From NCBI RefSeq assembly GCF_001659605.2, contig NC_035164.2, positions 7,694,955 through 7,758,954 on the forward strand: a stretch of 64,000 nucleotides of DNA, given 5' to 3'. Origin of the DNA: Manihot esculenta (lineage: Eukaryota > Streptophyta > Magnoliopsida > Malpighiales > Euphorbiaceae). The translations under genes and the position numbers were made by a program. Positions 47,101 through 61,129 of the stretch are shown here, piece after piece (position 1 is the first letter of the stretch; each line of letters opens with the position of its first letter). The notes beneath the pieces were generated by a model, which made no database searches, was not told where the DNA came from, and saw only the letters and a list, made by a program, of their open reading frames with translations.

Positions 47101-50100
47101 TTCCTTTCATCTGTCACTAGTACCACGGTGAAAGCATACATTTAATCAAAATTGTGATCAATTTATGTCAATTAGAGATTACTGAGAGATGATTTAAAAT
47201 TAAATTTGATGTTTTTAGCCATAGGAACACTAAAACTAAAAAACAAGATTTTGAAACAGATTTTTCAATAACATCTAAAAATTGGGGGCTTTCTTAAAAA
47301 TTTAGCCCTGCAACGACAATGTCAAGCAGGCACTAAAGCTTTAGAAAGTGGAATTGAGTTTTTGAATGTGTAATAATAAGGTCAATTTGCACTTTAGTGG
47401 TTGTGAACAAAATGTTTCCTTTTATTTTTATAGTTAATCAAATATCCACAACTTAATGTTTTAGATATTAAAATGCAGATAAGAAACAAACTGTTTGGAC
47501 TAATGTATGATTTTTCACATTTTGTTAATTAGTATGGGAATAGAATAATTTTCAAAAAAATTTGGTATTCAAGCTAACTTTGCACTTGCAATACAATCCA
47601 TAGTTTTCAAAAGTGGTTTGGGTTGGGTTAACTTGGAACTAAACCACTGGCATTCTGGTTTCAAAATAGGTTTCTTTCTACTAATGAAAATAGAATTCTT
47701 GCCCACTAGGGTTTTTGAACTCAAGACATAAAATTTGTGTTTTTTTCCCTTTCCATCTAATCAACTTACATCCTTAGTGTAAGCTTGTCAATATTTTTTT
47801 AAAATCTTTTACATTTATAATATAATTCTTTTTAATCTCATATTGTTTTTTTACGAAAAGTAAAGGTGTACAATTGAACTTCAAGATGGTAAATTATTAG
47901 TTTTTATTTCAATGTTTCATTTTGCATGTATGGTTGCTACTTGCTAGTTACTGCTTCACTGGTGTAGTTACCTTCTGTTTTTCCCCTTCTTGTTTTATTT
48001 TTTTTAATTGTTTAATCTATAATAATGGTTACCCCATATAATTGCGTGCAGTTTCTCCCTTGATTTTTTACTAAATTTTTTCTTGCTTTTCATAGGTAAG
48101 GTTGATGTATCTCTTTCAAAAATTGTGAAATTTTCTCCCAAGGTGCCAAAGCTGATTGAAAATGAAATGTGGGTGCAACTAATGGATTCATTTTCTAATC
48201 ATGTCTTGTCCCAACAGTCACTGCTAAAACTAGAGATTGCTGTAAATAGGTCTGGTTTTTCAACAGAAATGTTTGTTGATAATAATGATGGGTCATATAC
48301 TTGTCAATATATGGCTAAGGATGTTGGAACCAATGAGATGTGTGTTTCATTTGATGGCTTACATCTCATGCCCTGCCCCTTTGGAGTCAATGTGTATGGT
48401 GGTAAGTTATAACTATGTCAATATATATTAATCTCGTCAATACAAACAAACTATCATTAATTTAAATGCTTTATGATTTGGTGGTACATTTAGTATAGCA
48501 AGATGAACTTGATTTGTCCTCATAGCATGGTGAATTTAGGATGTTGGAACTTTGTTAAGTTTTATAGAAAACTATTATTGTAATTCTAAGAAAAATGCCA
48601 AAGCCAAGGCTATACTTGTAGAGCATAGTGGAATGTTGCAACTATAATACAATGGATTATTTGATTGCCTCACATTCCATTCCATTTTACGATATATAAC
48701 CGATATTCTTAGATTTCTAACTAGTAAAAATGGCATGATTTGATTTGTTCAAGAAAACCATAAGACAATAAGGGGCCATAAAGCTTGTGCTAGGTTCAGA
48801 TTAAGATGGTCAACTCTTTTTAGAATATTTGTTTGATCCAACAAAATATGATATATTAGATGGCCAAATTAATTTGCACTAATTTGTGAGTGCAATAGCA
48901 ACTTTGCTAAAAAGAGAAGTATTAAGATTATGGACTTATAAGAATGATATATACAACAACGTAATTATGAGGCTGTCTCTATGAATGAAGTAAAAAAGTA
49001 AAAACAGGACCAAAGGGGGTTTATTACTTAAATAAAGGAGATTATCAAGACTAAGTATTATAAATAGTATTATTCTTTTTCCCTTTTCCAATTGCATGTA
49101 AGAAGATCCCCATTACGTATAGGTTATTTGGTGAGATATTTTATGTTTATTTTTTAAAAATTATGAAATAAGTGATTTATCATTTTGAACAAAATTGATA
49201 AAATTTACAGATATAGTTTTTTCAATGAGACAATGAGACTTTTCAGCACTTTTTCCATGGCAGTGATGTATTTGTGATTATCAAAGTGGAGATACCAAAA
49301 AGCTTTCTTTCTTTTTTTTTTTTTTACCATTTCTTAATAATGGGTTCTTTAAATACTAATTTAATTTCCATTATATGGAAAATATTTGATATTTCTAAAA
49401 TAGCTACTTTCAATATTCTACAGGTGAATATTTTCCTAAGGCTTATGATGATAAAATATCTGTTTGGGAGGATGAGTCTATTGCTTTTGATGTTTTAGCA
49501 AATGACTACTTTGCTGGACATAATGCAAGCATTGTTGAATTCTCGAAAGTAAGAAAAAAAATCAGTTTGCCTTTGAAGTTATGCTTATATTACTGATTTA
49601 TTCCTTGGAAGTGCTTTTTGGAAAATTGACTTGCTGTTTTACATTGTAATTTTTCAGCCAAATTGTGGTTCACTTTTACAGGATGGACAGTTCTTTAGAT
49701 ACACCCCCTATCAAAATTATTATGGGAATGACTCTTTTATGTATACAATATCAGATGTAAATGGCAATCTTGCTTTTGCTACTGTAAGCATTGATGTCCT
49801 CAATATCCCGCCCCAGTTTATTTCATTTCCAAGTCAGCTGCAAGCAACTGAGGACATGATAAGCCCTAGATATGGGTATCATAATTTATCACTAAACTTT
49901 ATTAATATGCTCAGCATTTTGAAGTTTCAAAATGGCTGATGTATTACTGGGTGTATGCTCTTCTAATGTTATGATTCTTGCACATTGCAGTGGTTTCTCA
50001 GGGTTTGAGATTAGGTCTTCTGATCCAATGGAGAACATTTCTGTCACTCTTAGAGCAGACTTTGGGACTCTGTTTTTATCGCCCCTGCTGATGCAATTTT

Positions 50101-52450
50101 GGGATCCAATTTGGGGGAAATTTTTAGTTAAGAGAGAAGATGATGAAGCAAAGAGTTTGACCTTAGAGGGATGTGTAGATGTGATGAATCTAGCACTTCA
50201 GTCAATTCAATATCTCGGGTACTATCTACTTATCCTATTGTTTACATTCATGAAGTCACTGGACCAGTAGTTCAATGACTGCCTGTCTGATAATGCTGTA
50301 TCAGGGAGTGAAACACCTCCCCTATGACTGAATGGGAGGACAAAGCAGTTAAATATTAGTTAATACTAGTAGCAGGATTTGGGATTTTTGAACCTAACAC
50401 CCAATTCATGTTAAGTAAGAACAAGAAAAGAGAAGCAATGATAACCACATTTTGTGGCTTTATTTCCTTTGCAGGACATAGATATGCACCAATGATCTGT
50501 GATATTTTCATGGCATAAATCTCTCTCAACTTAATATTTTCTTGATCTGGTCTTTATCATGTGTGATTAACGTTCTTTCCCACCATATTCAGAAATGTGA
50601 ATTTCAGCGGCAATGATACTGTTCGTTTTTCTGCCAACAACAAGAATGGGATAAATGAGATTGCAGTTCCAGCTTTTGTACAATCTATCAATGATCCTCC
50701 ATTTATTAACGTCCCCAAATTTATCATATTAAAGGGAAAGGAGGATAAGTCGCTGATCTTTGACAAAGCTAGGGACGAGTTTGAGTTCTGTGTTGGAGAT
50801 CCAGATCTTCTTAATTTCCCTGGTATGTATATGGATGTTTTCTTTAACATTGGAATTGGTTGGACGTTAAAATTTTATATTAAATTAAATCTTATTGTAC
50901 TTCTTTGAAATGTAGATTTACCCATTTGAAGTTTAAGTAGCTTACACCATAAATGATAAATTTCAAATTGAGTGAATTCCATTCGTATCTGAATCTGTGT
51001 TTCTATTGACAACTGAATGGTCCATAATGATGAATTTTCATTCTTAATGAAATCAAATTAGCTAGATGAAAATTGAGTAAAAATCCACTGTTTTTTTTTT
51101 TTTTTTAGACGGTGACATTTTAGTTCTTGAAATGAGGTAGACTTGTTTGTTTTGTCTTCTGGGGAATTTATTTCTGTTTGTTTATATGTTTCAGGCAAAA
51201 AGTCTCTCTTTATAGTCGCATTTTCTGTTGAAGTTAATGATGGATTTCTAATAACCAGCCTACCAGCTGAACTTATAGATACAACTGAACTGAAGCTAAT
51301 TAATAACTATCAGTGGCAACCTCTTCAGACATATGTTACTATTTCAAAACATTTTATGGTCAAAGCTCATGGAATCAGATTTAGGGGGACAATTAATGAT
51401 TGCAACCTTGTCATGCAACAACTCTCATATCATGTGAGTATATGCTCATTTGCAGGAAGTTTTAGAAGAAATATGAATTCCTGGCTGCTTAAATGAACCA
51501 TTCATCTGTTCATGGACTTATTTTTCTTTTCTTATTTATCTTTTTGGAGAATAGGGTGGAGAAAATGGTGCTGTTTTGACGTTGAAAGTAAATGATATGG
51601 GAAATTATGGTTGTTATTCTGATTGTACTGACAATATCTCAATGCCATTGCACGTTAAGGCTACTGTGAATCTTATCCGAAAAAGGCCAATGAGTTCATT
51701 GGCAGTTCACAGTAAGTAACAATCATATATATATATATATATATATGTATATCTTGCTTGTATTTTTTAATTTTTTTTAGCCAAAGTGCATCTATATTAA
51801 GTTATAACTCATATCAATTTTCATTATGCTGGTGCAGCCCTTGGATCAGTTGTTATTATTGAATTTCTTATGGTTCTCTCTTTTGGAGTAGTACTTCTAT
51901 TCTTCACATGTAAATGTGCAATTCTTCTTGTAAATGAAAGAAGCAGCTTCAAATTCCAAAACTCTAAGCAGTCTACTCTGCGAAATTTTCAGAAGGAATC
52001 TGTAAGTGAACCATATGTATTGATTTTCAAGTGTATTTGAGGCATTTTAACGTGAACTACACTTAAGTTCCAATGTTGGTTGAATTATCTTACGCAGTCA
52101 AGTGCTGATTTATCTGAGAAAACAACTGACTTAACTGGTGGTTGTTCTCGATATCTTTCTATTTACCATCGAACTTCCAGCTTTCGACAACGGTAACTAG
52201 CTTTTGACAAAAGAAACATTTTGGTAATGGGTTCATAGCTAGGATAGAGAAAGAAGTTTTGAGTTTTTTTTTTTTCATTGTATATTTTGGCTTCACTAAC
52301 ATGCGCTTTTTACAAATGTGCAGCTCTAGCCGTCACTCTGAACTAGCAGAATCTGGCCAGGATATACATAGCCCCTCTCAATCTACTAAAGGTCATCATC
52401 TACAGGCTCTACCTGATTTTATGCCACTTGCTATTGAGAAGGGCTCGTAA
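44147..52450 (+). CDS. GEX2: GAMETE EXPRESSED 2 (GEX2) sperm membrane protein
   Basis: Complete predicted gene of 17 exons and 1126 residues. Exons: 44147-44222, 44299-44634, 45019-45357, 45860-46186, 46480-46680, 46761-46831, 46908-47049, 48096-48401, 49424-49548, 49658-49875, 49991-50218, 50593-50822, 51195-51433, 51555-51711, 51838-52001, 52098-52192, 52324-52450. All sites are GT-AG and all phases agree. GEX2 is known in Arabidopsis as a sperm surface protein needed for gamete attachment. Visible here: signal peptide (1-25), Ig/filamin-like repeats one per exon in exons 2, 3, 4 and 8, then cadherin-like repeats (about 600-995) with YTPYQNYYGNDSFMYTISD and SINDPPFINVP, one transmembrane helix (about 1000-1022), and a ~100-residue cytosolic tail rich in Ser. 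No break was found. Confidence 0.9.
47050..48095 (+). other. GEX2 intron 7 (1.05 kb)
   Basis: Longest intron of the gene together with intron 8 (48402-49423). AT-rich, no nested ORF. Text at 47590-47720 (GTTTGGGTTGGGTTAACTTGG, AACCACTGG.ATTCTGGTTT) looks like an old repeat. Confidence 0.6.
51726..51746. repeat. (AT)n microsatellite in GEX2 intron 14
   Basis: About ten AT units 15 bp downstream of the exon 14 donor site. Confidence 0.9.
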
Positions 52451-52807
52451 ACAAGTTGATCTATTGTCTAAAATTAAACCATTTGATGTGGACATTAATG
52501 GAATTGAGAAGGTATTTCATTCAATTACAACTGTGTTTGCATCCAAAGATTTGCGTATTTAGAAGATGATTTAATTGGAACATGGCTTTTTTCTTCTTTT
52601 CCAACTCTGTTAATAATGATATTCTTTTTACTGAAGGCTAATTTTATCTTCAAGAAAAATTTTCATATAACAAAACTAGGGTTGTTCAATTCTCATTCTG
52701 TAACTGGTCTTGGTAAGAATCAAAATCGCAACTAAACCTTCAATTTTTTGCAATATAAGTACGGTTTTAGTTCAGTTTCGATTCTTATTTTCGCTTTTTT
52801 AAATTTC

Positions 52808-53067
52808 AATTTTAGTTTAATTTTAGCTAAAATTTTATTTTTACAAATAAAATTACAATAATTTTACGTTTTATTTTAAAATAATAACAAATAACATCAA
52901 AATAATAATAAAAATAAAAATACTAACATTCAAACAATAGTTTCAGTTTCAGCTCAAATTTTATATTTACAAATAAAATTATAATATTTTTACATCTATT
53001 TTAAAATAATAAATAAATAAAATCAAAATAATAATAAAATTAAAGATATTAACATTTAAATAATAGT
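52808..53067. repeat. Tandem duplication of about 130 bp
   Basis: Two adjacent copies of CAATTTTAGTTTAA..TTTTACAAATAAAATTA followed by AATAATAATAAAA and AACATT.AAA.AATAG, with several differences. Confidence 0.65.
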
Positions 53068-55474
53068 AGTATTAATATTAAAATATATTATATACAATAA
53101 AAATATTATATTATTTTATATATAATTATTAATTATATAATTTTGATTAAAAGATTCATGGGTAATTAATATTTAAGGATATGTTATATTACTAACATAT
53201 AATTCATATATATAATTAAAAATTAGAAAATAATATTTTTAATAATTTAATGACTGCCAAACACCATTAGCATCTACGGCTACTCAAAAGTATTGAATTA
53301 TGTAGCGACTCTGATAGACTGATTCGTCCCTCTTCAACTACTCATCTATCAACAGCTTATGTGAGGAAAATAAGTTTTGCTAATTTAATCCAATCATTTG
53401 AAATTTATTTTTTTCAATTTCATTTTGTACAACCACCAAACTATATTCATTGTTTAAAAGTAAGACGCATAATTTACAATACTATTATCGTATTTTTCAA
53501 TATTTCTTTTAATCAAGCCACTCAGCAGCTCCTGTAGGACTGACCAATTATAAAAGAGAAAAGCTGTAAGACACCAAGTGATATAGCTGTAGGACCTGAA
53601 GGTCAATCTATAACTGCAATGGTGGCCCTATGAGCTAATCTATAGGGTACCTCGTTGTAGTCCCAAGTCCATATAAACTGTAGCGCAGTACTCTAATACA
53701 AATGGCATGAAATCCCCTTATGCTGACTTTAGACTCCTACTACTAAACTTGATGAATAATTTATATAATAACTCTCTTATTAAATTGCAAATAAATCATG
53801 TGTATTAGGCACACTTATACTTTATCCATATTTGATTTTAAAAAATTGAGCATTCTTTTTATTCATACCAAACATTACATTTGTTCTCTTTAAAATCAAC
53901 TTTAAAAAAATTATACTTATAGATTCTCACTATAGGAATAAAATAGTCCATATAGCAAATCACATTGTTACTTGTTGGTTTTTGAGAGGAGAGGAAAAAG
54001 CTATATAATGATTTTGTTATTTTACTCGTTAAAACATGATACATATGTAGGAAAAATATAACAGAAAATCTTAACAAAATTATCTATTAAATCATATTTA
54101 AACTCATATATAATAACTTAAAATTTAAATTTTATCCTATTTTCATATCATAATATATCATCAACTTTGACAGCATCGACATTGGTATATGTCGACATCA
54201 ATATTAGTATATCGGCATGGGCATTAACGTCTGCATCAACATTGATATTGTATTTTTTGAGGAGTTCTTCATTTTCTGACGTAGCTATCTTGGATTTATT
54301 GGGGTACTAATTTATTGTGACATATGCTTATTGTGGCATGGAGGAACCTTTATTGTTTTCTAACTTGATTTTTCTTCCTATGGTATTTTCTGATGTTCCA
54401 TCTCTTTCTTTTTTTTCTCTATTTTTTCTCATCTTGTATTTCTCACAGGCCTTTATAAAATAGCACTGATATCAATTGTTGATTTTTGAGGGGAGAGAAA
54501 GAAGAAATATAATGGTGTTGTTAATAATAACTTAAAATTTAAATATTATCATATCTTCGTATCATAACATATTTTTTTGAAAGTAGAAAAAGCATATTTC
54601 AACATTGTCCACACCATTTGTAAATCAACAAAATAAGTATACAAATTCAACAATACAACAGAGTCATATGGAAGGTAGGTTACTGTCTCATTTTGCAACC
54701 TACTTTTAGATAAATTAAGTGTTAAATCAATTCTTGTTATTTTATGAAAAATATTCCTTCACGTCTCAGCTTCCTAAAGAATTAAAAATCATCACATCTT
54801 GAGCTTTGTAGCTCAGGTTATAGTTAATTATTCTCAAACTGTTCACAATTAAAAATTTCAGTCTCAGTTTTGGTTTTTTGGCACTATATCCTGCTTTTAG
54901 AACGTTCTCTTGAATTTTTTAGCATGATTATTCTTAAAATCTTTAGATCTATTCTTAGGTTTCATTTGGCTTTGGAATTTCTTTATTTGGATATTGTCAG
55001 TCATGTTATGAATATTTTTATACAACCTGTCTTGTGACTCATATCCAGAAATTTGACGTTTATTTTATATTTGTACACACTAAAACCCATATAAAATTAG
55101 ATTAATATCTCTTCTATGAATTTTTATTTCTATATCTCAGAGTTCTAATGGTTCAAGAATAAGATCATTTAGATATTTTTACTTTAGTTATAATTTAATT
55201 TATACAAATTGTTCAAAATATATCTCATTTGACTTTAGTTTTCATGTTCCTTTTACAGCCCCAATTCATGGTATTTCCCCATAAAATTTAGCCTTAGTGT
55301 TCAAGGTTAAAGACAATTTGGCAAAATGGCCTTTTACAAACATTTAGGTTTATCTCCCAAGTTTCATATGAGTCAAATTTCACGTTATTTAGACAACTCT
55401 AGCTCAAGTTATGTCATATTTACTAAAATTGGTCACAGGGTATCAAAGTAGCAAAAAATATAGTTCAATCTCTA

Positions 55475-55852
55475 TAAAAAAAGTATCATGCGATTTCACT
55501 CATTTTCACTTCGTAATCTATAGTTCAATCTGTATTAAAATAATATTTATAGTATAATACCGTTAGCAAATAGCATTAATTTTTTAATGCTATCAAGAAT
55601 TACTAAAGTGATAAATAAAATATAATTGTTAATTAAAAAAGAAAAAGTATAAAAAGATATCTTGTGGTTTTATTCATTTTTATTTCAAAATCTGTAATTT
55701 AATTTATATTAAATTAGTATATCGAGATATATAATTTTTATATTAATATTTGTTACAGCATCTAAAAATTGCCTCTATTTGCTAATGCGGATACTACAAA
55801 TACTATTTTGACACAAATTAAATCACAAAACACTTTTTTTATACTTTCCTCT
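55475..55852. mobile_element. Possible MITE with terminal inverted repeats
   Basis: The left end AAAAAAAGTAT and the inner text ATATTTATAGTAT..CCGTTAGCAAATAG recur in inverted form at the right end (CTATTTGCTAATGCGGATACTACAAATA). A direct partial copy of the left arm sits in the middle at 55652-55740. Non-coding. Confidence 0.4.
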
Positions 55853-57189
55853 CATCTTAACATATGTTCAATAGTGACTTTGTTTCCTTTTAAGTGAGCA
55901 CAACTATATAAACTTGTAGCTTCCTAGTTCACCTCTTTTTTCCTACCTTTTGCTTTGGTGCTTTGGTGCTTTGGTTATCCTCTCCCTCTATCAAATTCAG
56001 CAACAAAACAGTAATTTAAACTAACTTTTAAAAAAAATCAAAATATGAAATTCAATCATGTCACTTTTATTTTATTTAATTAGTATATGTCAATTAATTG
56101 AAAAAATAATGAAGAAAAATCTATTAAATTTTTATTTATACGTATACTAACAATTAAAATAAAATTATATTTAATTAAAAAATTTATCATTAATAAAATT
56201 TTGTAATATAATTATTATATAATAAATTATATTATTAAAATAAAATAATAAATAATTTTCCCTTAAAAGTTGCATTTGTTATATAGTTATTTATTGGGTG
56301 TAAGTATGTCATTAGTATTCTCCACAGAGGAAATTATGTATATATAGAAAGGGTTTATATATTAAAATTTTAGATTTATAAATTTATAAAAGAAAAATAA
56401 AAGAATATAAGTGTTAAAAAAAATATAATTAGTGGTTGAAAAAAATATAAAAAATATAAGTGTTAAAAAAATATTAAAAAATATAATTGAAGCTAAGGAT
56501 TTTATAAAGCATTAAAGAAAGAAAGTTGATAGATATTTGTATTTAAGAAATTCTTGTATAATTTGATTAATTTGCTTGAAAAAAATAATTAAAGAATTTA
56601 AAGTGATTAAAATTAGACTAAAAAATAATAAAATATTACATTTGATATAATATCTTAATTCTCATGTTTTAATTTTTAAAAATTATTTAAAATTATTAAT
56701 AATTTTATCTATATCCACTAAATTTTAAAATTTATTTCATTTTTATCACTAAACTTTAATTTATTTCAATAAAATTATTTTCACTTTAATTTTGTTTAAA
56801 AAGAAGTGAATTTAACCTACTATAACAGATTCCAAGGTTACAATATGCAAAAAATAATCATTTTCTGTATTTTTTTTCTAAGTTTCTTCATTTTTCCATT
56901 CCTTTCATAATTCATGTTTAGAGAAATTAAAATTTAATTATTAATAAAATTGATTATTTTGTCTAAAATGAAATCTTAATTTAATAAATCTAATAATATT
57001 TTATTTATTAGTTATATTTTATTTTATCCATTTTACAATTATTATTTTAGTGTTTATTAAATTAATTTTGTCTTATTTTTCTATAATTAATAAAAGTTGC
57101 TGTAAATAAAAGATTTAAATATCTCAAATATAAAGATATGAAATATTTTTATATAATGTATAATAAAGTAGTTTAACAATTCTGTTATC

Positions 57190-57615
57190 ATTTGGTTGGT
57201 TCGGTTTAAAATTGAACCGAAATAAATAAATTAAAAATTAAAATTTTATTATTTATAAAAATCAAACCGAATTGATTTTGATCAGAAATCAAATTAAATT
57301 GAATCGATTTGATTCGGTTCGATTTAATCAATTTGAATTTTTAATAAATTTTTTATTTTTACATTTTATTTTTAATATTTTAAAATTTAATTAAAATATT
57401 TTAAATTTAATATGATCTAATATTTATATTATTGAAAATAATATATTATTATCACTAATCTGTTCGATTAAATTTTTTTTTCCTGATCAAAATTGAACCG
57501 AACTGAAATAACAAAAAATTTTAAAATTAAAATCTGAACTGAAATGAATAAAAAATTAAACTAAAATTTTAAATTAATTTAATTTGTTCGATTTTTTTCG
57601 ATTTGAACCAAATAT
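57190..57615. mobile_element. Possible MITE of the GGTTCGGTTT type
   Basis: The left end TTTGGTTGGTTCGGTTTAAA is answered at the right by TTCGATTTGAACCAAAT in inverted form. Internal AACCGAA/TTCGGTT pairs make the unit nearly palindromic. Such motifs are common in plant MITEs; the superfamily is not settled. Confidence 0.5.
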
Positions 57616-58949
57616 TGCTCTATCCTATTTAAAATATTTAATAATTAATGTTGAAAATGTAATTAGTTAAAAATTGATTAAAAATCATTATTCTTTTAAA
57701 ATAAATAATATTTATTTATATCTAATTACCTGTGCAATTAAATAATTACTTAGCATTATTTATAATATTCAACAATCAATAATGAAAATTTTCATTAATT
57801 TTATTTCTATCAAATATTTAATAATTTATTTTAAAAATTAATTAATTTTTATATTTTACTATTATCTTACTAAAAAACCTTAATAAACATATTAATATTT
57901 AATCCTTCATTATATGTAACAATAAATTTTTTAAACTCTTATTTTATATATTGAAAATTTTTTCTTTTATTTCTAAATTAAAATTTAAGTACTATTTCAA
58001 AAAAAAAATTAAAATTTAAATAATCATTTTAAATAGCAAGTATATAACATAATTTAATAGTAGAATTTAATAATAAAAATTTATTAAAAATAAATATTTT
58101 ATTAATAAATAATTTTATCAATTAATTAAATATAATAGGTGCGGAAGAAATAAAATGAATAAAGAATTCGTAACTTGGAAACCTGCCACACTAGGTTAGG
58201 GTAATTTTTTTTAAATAAAATTAAAATTGAATGATTTCATTAAAATAATTTAAAGTAGATAAAAAATTATCTCCAAATTATACCTACGTATGAATGTCGG
58301 ACTAATTTAATTAAAATTTAAATATTTATATTAAAATATAAAATAATATAAAGGTTAAATTTTTTTATTAACTAACCTATAAAAATAGAAAAAATGAAAT
58401 TAATAAAAGACAGAAATAAAGGAGTAATTTTATTATTTTAGTATATAGTAACAAAAACAACAATATTAATTTTTGTTGTTCCTCCTTAATCGGTTCTTAT
58501 CCGTTAGGCCATTTCCAACACTGCACACTATTTTTATATTATTTTAATATAAAATATTAAAATAATACAATATCATCTCTAATTTTGTACATTATTTTTA
58601 ATATAAAAAAATATTTTATTTATATTCTTCACTTTCCTTAATATTATATTATTTATTTTATTTTAATTTTATTTATCTATTTCACTCAAAAATTTCATTC
58701 ATTTTATATATACATCCCATATATATATATTTTATATTTTAATTCAATATTCAAATATTCAATTATATTAGAGATAAATAAAAATATATTAATTATAAAA
58801 AGCATTAATTAAATATTAATTATAAAAATATATTAATTAAATATTAATTATAAACATACATTAATTAAATATTAAATAGCAAAATTCAAAATAAAATAGA
58901 GTCATACATATTAAATTATCAATAAAAAAAATACAAACTAATTTAGATG

Positions 58950-60293
58950 ATCATTTAAATTCGTATATTGCTCCAACAAATGCTAAATTAATGCATTATA
59001 AAGTGCAAAATGAGCATTTTTATTCTTAATTTTTTTATGTCAAGCTAAAAATTGTTAGAATCGAGTAGTTTTATCGACAACCATTTCAACGGTTGGAGCT
59101 GAAAATTCTCTATTGTCTTTAATAGGTGCACTAAGGTCATGTTCATCATCGATTATCATATTATGCATGATAATACATATAGTTAATATATCATGCAATA
59201 CTTTTTTTTTTCTAAAAACGTGATGGCTCTACAACTATTGCAAAACGTGACTGCAACACTCTGAAAGCACGTTCAACATCTTTTCGACATGATTCTTGTT
59301 TCATTGCAAAATACCTATTCTTCTTTGTTTGTGGTTCACGAATAATTTGCATCAGATTTGACCATTTTGGATATATACCATCAGTCAAATAATAACTCGT
59401 ATTATATTCTTTTCGTTAAATAACATAATGAGCAGGAGGAGCAATACTTTTAGTAAGGCCGAAAAATAAATGCAATATCGTTATTAGAGCCAGGCATTCC
59501 AAAATATGTATGTCATATCCAAATGTCATAATCAGCTACAACTTCTAAAATAATTGTTGGTGATCCACTACGACCTGTATACTAGTCAGTCCATGCAATA
59601 GGACAATTTTTTCATTTCCAATGCATGCAATCAAGACTACCTAACATTCTTGGGAAGCCACGTTGGTCACCAATATAAAGAAGCCTAGCAACATCCTCGG
59701 CAGTTGGTGATCTCAGATACTGCTCACCAAATACCTCAACGGTAACTCGATAAAATCTCTTTAGATTGTCAATTGCAGTGGACTCTCCAATTTTCATATA
59801 TTTGTAGGTAGCATCCACCGGCAAACCATACGCTAACATTCGAAATACAACTGTGATTTTTTTTTAGAGTAGATAATTAAATTTTACCTACTGCATCTCT
59901 TTATTGTTCGAAATACGTATCATGCACTTTTATTACATCGACAATACAAAGGAATAAATTTCGAAATATTCTATATCATCGACGAAATATTACATTATTG
60001 AAGCGTGGATTATCTGAAAAATAATTCAGAAATAAATTACGATCAGCTGCTTCATGATCTCAATTAATTACTGGAAGACTTGGAACAGAGTCACCTCTAG
60101 AAACTCAGTGTTGATCTTGTATTTGCTGCAAAACCATCTTATTTCTAAGAAATTGTTGATTAACTGCTTGTGCTTCCACTTCAAACTCATTATCATCTGA
60201 AATATAATCATCAATATCTAAAGAAGATGATGATGAATTTTCAGCATCATTATTTGATGTATCTCCAACATAGAAATCCATTTTAAGTAACAA
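58950..60293 (-). pseudogene. Harbinger DDE transposase remnant
   Basis: The coding direction is minus. The N-terminal acidic and serine-rich part is at 60105-60293. The helical part and first catalytic region are at 59612-59839 (MLAYGLPVDATYKYMKIGEST, later RGFPRMLGSLDCMHWK, with the first catalytic Asp in SLDCMHW). GMPGSNNDI follows near 59500, and IIMHNMIIDDE, which carries the last acidic residue, near 59150-59180. Several in-frame stops (after QDQH at 60105, and in the linker and C-terminal part) make it non-functional. Confidence 0.85.
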
Positions 60294-60379
60294 TCTGTAG
60301 AATTTTTTTGACTCGAATTTAAGAGGAACTAGAAAATATGAGTTATGTTGATATCTTAGAAGAATACATTATTTAATAG

Positions 60380-61060
60380 GAAAATGTGGGGATAGAGATG
60401 CATACCATTCGAAGGTGGAGATTGAGATGAAATCCATCCAACGGTCGATTTTAATATGAAATCTATCAGGATACTGTTGGTTTAATTATTGTTTAAAATT
60501 TTATTTGACTTTATTGAAAAATGTGGGGATAGGGATGCATACTATCCAAAGGTGGAGATTGAGATGAAATCCATCAAATGGTAAATTTTAAGATGAAATC
60601 TATCAGGATACTGTTGGTTTAATTATTATTTAGGATTCCATCTGACTTTATTGAAAAATGTAGGGATAGGGATGCATACTATCCAAAGGTAGAGATTGAA
60701 ATGAAATCCATCCAACGATCGATTTTAAGATGAAATCTATCAGGATACTATTGGTTTAATTATTGTTTACATCTGACTTTATTGAAAAATATGGAGATAG
60801 GGATGCATACTATCCGAAGGTGGAGATTGAGATGAAATCCATCCAACGGTCGATTTTAAGATAAAATCTACTATGATACTGTTGGTTTAATTATTGTTTA
60901 AGATTCCATCTGACTTTATTGAAAAATGTGAGGATAGGGATGTATACTGTCCGAAGGTGGAGATTGAGATGAAATTCATCCAACGGTCAATTTTAATATG
61001 AAATCTATCAGGATACTGTTAGTTTAATTATTGTTTAAGATTCCATCTGACTTATATATA
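60380..61060. repeat. Tandem array, five units of about 130-140 bp, inside the Harbinger element
   Basis: Units begin near 60382, 60521, 60653, 60783 and 60923. Each reads AAATGTGGGGATAGGGATGC, then GGTGGAGATTGAGATGAAAT, CCATCCAACGGTCGATTTTA and CAGGATACTGTTGGTTTAAT. The array lies between the two divergent element genes. Confidence 0.85.
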
Positions 61061-61129
61061 TTAGAATGCCAACATTTACAACTTACATAAGTTAGCCATA
61101 CCCTTTAATATTTAATCACTTTGTAAACT

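Larger units (their letters stand above)
52451..58506. other. GEX2 3' flank and AT-rich intergenic region
   Basis: No gene. 53270-53760 and 54120-55420 are less AT-rich (for example CTGTAGGACTGACCAATTAT near 53533) and may be decayed retroelement, but no coding motif or LTR pair was found. 56280-56590 resembles 8500-9300 downstream of gene B. 56690-56870 resembles 31300-31450 and 34590-34720. Confidence 0.5.

Noticed and set aside
59460..59612. Extension of the transposase as an intact gene
   Set aside because: Several in-frame stops between catalytic regions; kept as pseudogene only.
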